From assembly GCF_963966145.1 (NCBI RefSeq), contig NC_091048.1, forward strand, positions 21,886,001 through 21,950,000: a stretch of 64,000 nt of DNA, read 5' to 3'. The first letter of the stretch is position 1; the number at the start of each line of letters is the position of its first letter. This DNA comes from Tenebrio molitor. Its lineage: Eukaryota > Arthropoda > Insecta > Coleoptera > Tenebrionidae. The notes under the pieces are model-generated. The model had not been told where the DNA came from, did no database searches, and saw nothing but the letters and a program-made list of their open reading frames with translations. The position numbers and the translations under genes were made by a program. Positions 58,481 through 64,000 of the stretch are shown piece by piece.

Positions 58481-59175
58481 TATGTGGTCCTTATCTCAAC
58501 AGGGCCATGTGGCGATCGTATATTGAATCCTCGCAAAATCCCTCTTGTATCTCGGATGGAGCTGACATTTTTCAGACTCCACTTAGCACGATTCCGACGT
58601 AATTGTTCTTCGACTGTTCTGTTCATTAAGAACAATGCACGGAAAAGCGAAACGAGTCTAATTAACCTTAATTTAAATGCCACACAATCCAAATTTTTAA
58701 ACAAACAAACTGTTTCACCACGCTGTTTATAAATAATGTCCGCTCGGTCTGCTTTACGAATTATGTTTGAAAGAGATGCAATTTCGAAAGATATACGGCA
58801 CTCTGCTGCGACAAGCAAGTCGTTGTTGTCATTATCGTCATTACAACAACAATTATGCAATGTGTGCGGCAATCCCCTTTGAAATAGGAATCGCACGTGA
58901 GGCATCAGTCGTTGGCCCCAGCTGCACACACCGTTCTTGCCAAATATGGAAGGTGCAGTTTCGATTTTATAGTTCCGTTTCGTCGGCCGATATTTGACAG
59001 GATATAGTAAATTGTGCAAAAAATCGCGGGAACCACACGAATTCACGTCATTGCCAAACAGGATGGGCTTGCTGAAATGCTGCGGGGTCCAAAACCCCAA
59101 ACGAGCACTTTCTAATTTATTTATGTTTATTAAATGAGCAAGTGTGTGCTTTCGTGTACGTGACACGCCACACAT
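58444..59175 (-). CDS. Unassigned long open frame, 243 codons
   Basis: Minus-strand frame from ATG 59175 to a stop at 58444. It is the longest open frame of the window outside the kinase exons. I recognise no domain. The middle has a short Asn/Asp run (CCCNDDNDNNDLL) that reads like low-complexity DNA. The last dozen codons lie inside the right arm of the foldback element at 57699-58480, which supplies the stop. It lies in a patch of higher GC than its flanks. It could be a truncated gene, an exon-rich leader, or chance. Confidence 0.2.
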   Translation of the reverse strand: MCGVSRTRKHTLAHLININKLESARLGFWTPQHFSKPILFGNDVNSCGSRDFLHNLLYPVKYRPTKRNYKIETAPSIFGKNGVCSWGQRLMPHVRFLFQRGLPHTLHNCCCNDDNDNNDLLVAAECRISFEIASLSNIIRKADRADIIYKQRGETVCLFKNLDCVAFKLRLIRLVSLFRALFLMNRTVEEQLRRNRAKWSLKNVSSIRDTRGILRGFNIRSPHGPVEIRTTYRVSHHLCPVGK

Positions 59176-60047
59176 CCTTTAATCAGTTTCCAAAACCATT
59201 AATTTCCACAACAATAATGGTCTGTTGGTAATAACTTTCGATCGGTTGATTAACATCTATGTAAATGAATACTATTACGATCGGTGTGACTCACGTAATT
59301 TTGATTAATTACCGTCAATCTCTACTTTTTCCGCAATACTGCCATATAAAGTGCAGCTGCGGTTTGCTTTAAGCTGCACATGCATTCTGGACATATATGT
59401 AGCTAGGTAGGTTGTGGATTCTCCGTCTGCTTTACCGCTACTTCTTGTCGCGATAAGCTGAAAGTCTTGTCCCTGCTCCTTTGCGTCGGTGGTTGTTTCA
59501 AACAAAGAGACTAGTGCACCACATTTTCATCCTGCTCCTATTTCATTCGCGTTTTCTTTCGTTGAACTAAACGGACTAGATACACAATATTTTCGATGTG
59601 ATACGACAAAGAAAATGTGACATAAATATTTTATCCTTCCTTTGAATCAGGGTTAATAGGTTTCTTGCCTTACAGTTGCCCTTTTACGATGCAGTTATTT
59701 AATCTAGTTACAAATATACGTGCTGGACATTTTTATCCGCTAATTGAGTTTATATTTCGAAATATCTAACCATGAGCCTTAACCAGGTGATAAACATATC
59801 AACAAATAAAAATTTTAATGAAAGTTCAAAGAGGTATTAATGATTAATGAACAAGAATAGTATAGTGAAGAGTTACTGTTATAATGCATTGTTAATAATC
59901 TAGAGTTACTGTTAGAAGGCATTGTTGACAAAGTGGAATAAATGATTAGACAGAAATATTGCGCTTGTTTCATCCCAAGAAAAAAGTCGTGTCAAAAAAT
60001 TTCTACGAAGTATTTTTTATATACAGGGTCATTCATTATAAATGATT
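59176..60047. other. Intergenic, 59.2-60.0 kb
   Basis: No supported gene. A 66-codon minus-strand frame (59305-59505) has no domain signature. A TACAGGGTCATTC transposon-end-like motif lies at 60022-60034. Confidence 0.35.
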
Positions 60048-60237
60048 GTTCCATCGCAGTTGGCGTTGAAAACCCACACAAATTTTGGATGTGCCGCCAG
60101 CCTCGCAACGTTAGACAAACTACTAGACAGATTTCCACTACCTTCAGTATCGCCACCTATCGGCAATACTAGTCTCACTCATGTTATGAGGTTTGCGGCA
60201 CATTCAACTACGCCACCAACGCCTACTGCGATGGGAC
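60048..60237. repeat. Inverted-repeat element with TACAGGGTC-type left end
   Basis: GTTCCATCGCAGTTGGCGTT at 60048-60067 pairs with AACGCCTACTGCGATGGGAC at 60218-60237. An inner GGATGTGCCGCC/GCGGCACATTC pair follows. The left outer end CAGGGTCATTCATTATAAAT (from 60024) has no clear partner on the right, so the element looks truncated. The GTTGGCGTTGAA block resembles the MITEs at 39818 and 40185. Confidence 0.45.
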
Positions 60238-60479
60238 AGTCAAATGCAAATATCTTACTAGAACCAAAATATTTCTCAAAAAGTGACCATTTGGTAGATA
60301 ATGAAAAGAAAAATGTACTAGCATAGTATTGCACCTTTAATTAATTCGATTCAACAAAAGTTAAATAAAATTGAAATTCACTTTTTGTCAGTCTTTCATC
60401 ATCTGGTAAAGATTGAGAACTAGTCAACACAACAATATTGGAAGAAGGAAAAATTTTGGAAATATGTAGTTACATATAC

Positions 60480-61288
60480 AGTAAGAGTGAGAAAAGCAAA
60501 GCTTTCGTTCATGCGAATTGTATATTCAAGTGAACGAAAGTGGCCTTACTCTCGAGTGCAGTGGTGTATCTGGTTTTGTTCGAAACCTCCTTTGAAAGTG
60601 AGACTGTAACTTTGTATTCAAAATTTTAAATAAAAATAAAGTGAGACAGTGAGCGAAAAAAGATGAGCGAAAGTGAAGTGAACGAAAGAAAAACCTTCAC
60701 CCACTAGTAACTATGGATACAGACTCACTTTCTATGAGGTATCCCACAAAAAAGGTTACCGTTATCAAATCTATTGAGAATTGGGCTTTCTCTTCCTAAA
60801 TGCAAAAATGTAATACATATTTATGTCACAGATGTGGTGACTATAATAGTCAATGGTGTTTTACGTGGCTCTGAAAGCTCGAGTTATAAAACTATTCACC
60901 AAATCAACAAACGGCATTTTGCATTTTTATAAGTATTGTTGTCCAAGAATTCTGACTTTAACTTAAATATTGAGAGATTCATTATTTGACACTTCATACG
61001 GAGAAAACGACCGATCACAGAGACTTAAATGCAGGGTCGGGTTACAAAATTTTTAGTCGTTTCAAACTGTCAAGTAATCTGCTTTATTTATAACCCTATA
61101 TCTAATTATTGATGATTCCAGACTTGACAAAACAAGCGGCAACGAAAAAATAAAATTTTAAGTCAAGTTAGATATGAAAATTAGAATCACTACTCGAGTT
61201 CTATCTTGTTGAATACCTCAGGGCAAATACTGACCCTTAAAGATCTGTTTGTTTACGTCCATTATCGGACCCTTTATTAAGCTTTTGT
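60480..61288. other. Intergenic, 60.5-61.3 kb
   Basis: No gene recognised. A weak hairpin CTTTCGTTCA..TGAACGAAAG lies at about 60502-60543, flanked by AGTAAG/CTTACT. Confidence 0.35.
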
Positions 61289-61383
61289 TAGTAGCGGCCG
61301 GGAAAAATGGGAATCTGGCTTTTTGATTTAAATAACTTTGGGCTGTCAAGAAGCCAGATTCCCATTTTCCCCGGTCGCTACTA
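61289..61383. repeat. Palindromic element with 38 bp arms
   Basis: TAGTAGCGGCCGGGAAAAAT... (61289-61326) is the reverse complement of 61346-61383 with two or three mismatches. The loop is 19 bp (TTTAAATAACTTTGGGCTG). It is non-coding. The GC-rich base (AGCGGCCGG) recalls the hairpin at 15264-15365. Confidence 0.6.
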
Positions 61384-62922
61384 TACCCCGCTCCTTGCGG
61401 ATAACGCATTGAACCTGTAAACCAGGGGTTTTATGTTTTCTACCTGCACATTCCATAAGAATGTATTTTAAAGAAAAATGACCCTTGTGCCAAAGAATAT
61501 TACCCAAAATTTATTTATGATAATATTCTTTGCTTGTGCTAAGATCTTTTTCAGATAAATTTACAATGCAACACTATGTATGTAAAAGACAACCGCTGGT
61601 CCTTTGCTGATATAATTTAATTTTTATAGTTTTACTCGAGTCGTCAGAGTCAAATAAAAATACTGCACGGCATTTGCCAAAGAAACCAATATACATACAT
61701 ATTAATATTTCACATTTTAGCATTTTACTCTTTGTATAGAAAATATGTAGAATGTAGTCACTAAATCGGTGGACCAAATTCCTGAAAAATACTGAAACAT
61801 GAATGAAATTTAATGTAGTTTTAACTACATATTACATACATACTTACAATTACAACAGCTGATTCGTTTAATTTTTAGTTCATATGCCTCCTTTTTCTTT
61901 TTTACTCGGATGTCTAATGTTAAAGCAATTTTCTGCGCAATTTTTTTCCAAATGGATTCTAATTTTTATTCCTCTCAAAATGTGGTTAATTGAAGTCTTC
62001 TAATTTAGATAGAAACTATTCAAAATCACTTTACTATACTGGACTGTGGAACATTTGGCATTTTTCTTTCTTCACAAAATAATAATTTGGATATTCAACT
62101 CACCATTCTAATGCATTTTTACAAAAAACACCAGAGTTGCCTTCACGAATCTAACGGTTCCGACACATTTCTTTCTTTATCTACAATTTGTCATCCTACA
62201 TCATTTAAAAAAAGTGGATTTTTACGTTCAGGAGCTGTTTTAGCTAGAATGATTGAGTTGTCAACACGCATTCAAAGTTTTCCTAGGAAATCATTCGGAT
62301 TGACCGTACCAAGTGGTGTCATCAAGAACCACAATTTTCAAACTCCATCTCGTATCTCCACCTAATTTTTTAATATCTATTTGATGCAAGCAAGTTTTTA
62401 AATGTCATATTTTATCGCTAATTTTCAGTTGAGTTTCTTCGGAATTCTTCTTGTAAATTTTGCAAATACAGCTCTAGGTTCTTTCATAAAATGTGCTAAT
62501 TTCAAATAAGAAATTGAATCAAAGTGCTCTGTTTTAGCACCTCGTTTTCTCGATAACGTCGAAATTGAGTGAATAAATTGTTTTCCCAAAACAGTAATAA
62601 ACAAACTGCATAGATATTTTTACAAATCTGAAAGCGTGGTATTACTTCTAGAAATGATCAAGCCCCATTCTTGATTTCCCTAAATGAAATTCTTTTAATG
62701 AAAGTATTCTTTCTCAATAATACCTATTCTAATCCATAATAAAAAATGATGTGGTAGAGCTCCGCATATAAAATCCTTACAGTTTTTGTTTTTCAATCGC
62801 TCACACTTCCATAGAGTTCTTCCAAGTTCTGCAAATATCCAGTAATTGGTATTTCAAACGAATGCGGAAAGTGACTCCACGCGTATTTCTCGGTATCGGT
62901 ATCTGGCATAAGCAGTGCTTAC
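61384..62922. other. Intergenic, 61.4-62.9 kb: nothing recognised
   Basis: AT-rich DNA with short, domain-free open frames. Confidence 0.35.
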
Positions 62923-63105
62923 CTTTGATGGGGGTGGAGCCTTCTGCAGTTTATAGTCATTGTTATGAATTTTAAAAGGATGTAAAATTTCATGCATGAG
63001 TGAGTCATTGAGCAGAAGCGGCCGACTTCCAGGTCGGCGCTCCCGCAGGAAGGAGTGGCCGCTGGCTCAGGCCGGAACTTGAGGAATTCTTCATCTTCGT
63101 CGATA
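62923..63105 (-). CDS. Candidate internal exon of an unidentified gene, minus strand
   Basis: On the minus strand a good acceptor (pyrimidine-rich, ending ATTTCAG at 63106) and a donor GTAAGC (from 62922) enclose 183 nt open in one frame, entering and leaving in the same phase. The first two thirds are GC-rich and encode IDEDEEFLKFRPEPAATPSC, then SADLEVGRFCSMTHS; the remainder is AT-rich and less protein-like. I do not recognise the protein. Partner exons would lie on either side, possibly beyond 64000. Confidence 0.3.
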
Positions 63106-63131
63106 CTGAAATTCGATTGCAACAACCACAA

Positions 63132-64000
63132 ATAATTGCCTAGTTAAATATGAATGAATGGGTTTCACAACAGTTGTGTTAAAAAAAAAACGCAGAAACT
63201 AGGTCAATCAGTTGCAATCAAAGCGATTTTTTTGCTTTTTGGACCTTCTGGTCCGTTCACCCGATGCAAATCATAAACCGTGATTGTTTTCTTCATTAAC
63301 TAAATGGCAAAATGTTACGTCAGATTACAAGATCGTAATTACGAGCGAAATCGGTCGCTCTTTTTTGCCAGTGATGTTAGCGAAGTTTACGCTAATCGCG
63401 TATGAACCGGAGTTCTTTTTTACGGCTGGAGTAAATAAATCCATCCCATGGAGTCACTGTGCGTGGCGTCTGCGGAGTCTAGCCGTGGTGAAATAGGTTG
63501 CCTGATTCACATCAGGGTTTCGAGAATGGGATTTTGCGACATTGATCAAAGAGGATGTAATAGGATGTAAATTTGCGAAAACGTGCATGTCACTGCAAAT
63601 CCGTTTCGCCGCTAAAATACCCGATTCCAGATGAACCGGCATTGTGCGAAATCCTTCGGTTCTAAAAATAAAACCCGAAAGCTGCAAATACACGTCCATT
63701 GTTCTATTATTATGGTTAATTCAATCGGATTTTCAACGCGAACCGCAAAGACTGTCAGATGACGCGTAAATACCTATTTATCACTATTATCGAAGATTCG
63801 TCAGTCAAAACGTTACCGGGACAGGATTTTCGCAGAGGTTTGAACATCCGGTTTAGTAATAATAATAACATTAGATAAAATAATGTTGTTGACAAACATA
63901 AGATGCAAGTCCAGTCGGTACCAACTTAGAAAGTAGCGAATTTGTTCGAAGGCGAAATCAGGATTACCAAGAATCAAGTCTAAGCTGTCCCACATCGGTT
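63132..64000. other. Right edge, 63.1-64.0 kb
   Basis: Composition is more balanced than the preceding 5 kb. Open frames on both strands (63284-63496 +, 63454-63699 -) have no recognised domain. May belong to the neighbourhood of a gene beyond the window. Confidence 0.3.

Noticed and set aside
60042..60326. 94-codon + strand frame
   Set aside because: Runs through an inverted-repeat element (60048-60237), so the reading frame is incidental.
1..64000. CRISPR arrays, operons, riboswitches, integrons, replication origins
   Set aside because: The window is eukaryotic with introns and polymerase III signals; no regularly spaced direct-repeat array was seen.

Overview
The window is a piece of an insect nuclear genome. 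It is AT-rich, with introns, GT-AG splice sites, an intron-less tRNA gene ending in a run of T, and many miniature inverted-repeat elements. A beetle would fit, but the sequence alone does not settle the order.

The dominant feature is one conserved protein gene on the + strand, nemo (Nemo-like kinase, NLK). I could place nine coding exons between 7932 and 44168, encoding 448 residues with every splice phase consistent. It has a 23.9 kb first intron, a 5.4 kb third intron, two very short introns (55 and 59 bp) and a 3' UTR that runs to at least 45.7 kb. The 3' UTR holds six matches to the Pumilio recognition element TGTANATA.

Layout: 1-7.3 kb is AT-rich intergenic DNA with inverted-repeat elements (1385-1512, 2105-2475, 2737-3413, 6019-6310). 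From 7.3 to 8.15 kb lie the nemo 5' leader and first coding exon. From 8.15 to 32.05 kb is intron 1, nearly free of recognisable repeats up to about 14.5 kb and then with repeat islands at 14.7-15.4, 19.8-20.9, 26.3-27.3 and 30.9 kb, plus a GC-rich patch at 28.47-28.8 kb. From 32 to 44.2 kb lie the remaining exons, with two sibling MITEs in intron 6. From 46 to 64 kb is mostly transposon-derived DNA: a two-exon FLYWCH zinc-finger gene (49978-50849), a tandemly duplicated and decayed YqaJ-nuclease-like gene (51.6 and 52.9 kb), an antisense FLYWCH relic, a pogo-type helix-turn-helix relic (54.2 kb), an elongator tRNA-Met (57427-57499), a 782 bp foldback element (57699-58480), and a few weak exon or ORF candidates near the right edge.

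The genes here do not form a pathway together. Nemo is a proline-directed MAPK-like kinase that acts in Wnt, Notch and TGF-beta signalling. The flanks are a graveyard of DNA-transposon material. I found no convincing new multi-gene system. The most unusual content is the set of palindromic elements, the duplicated YqaJ-like relic with a filled and an empty insertion site, and the Pumilio-site cluster in the nemo 3' UTR.
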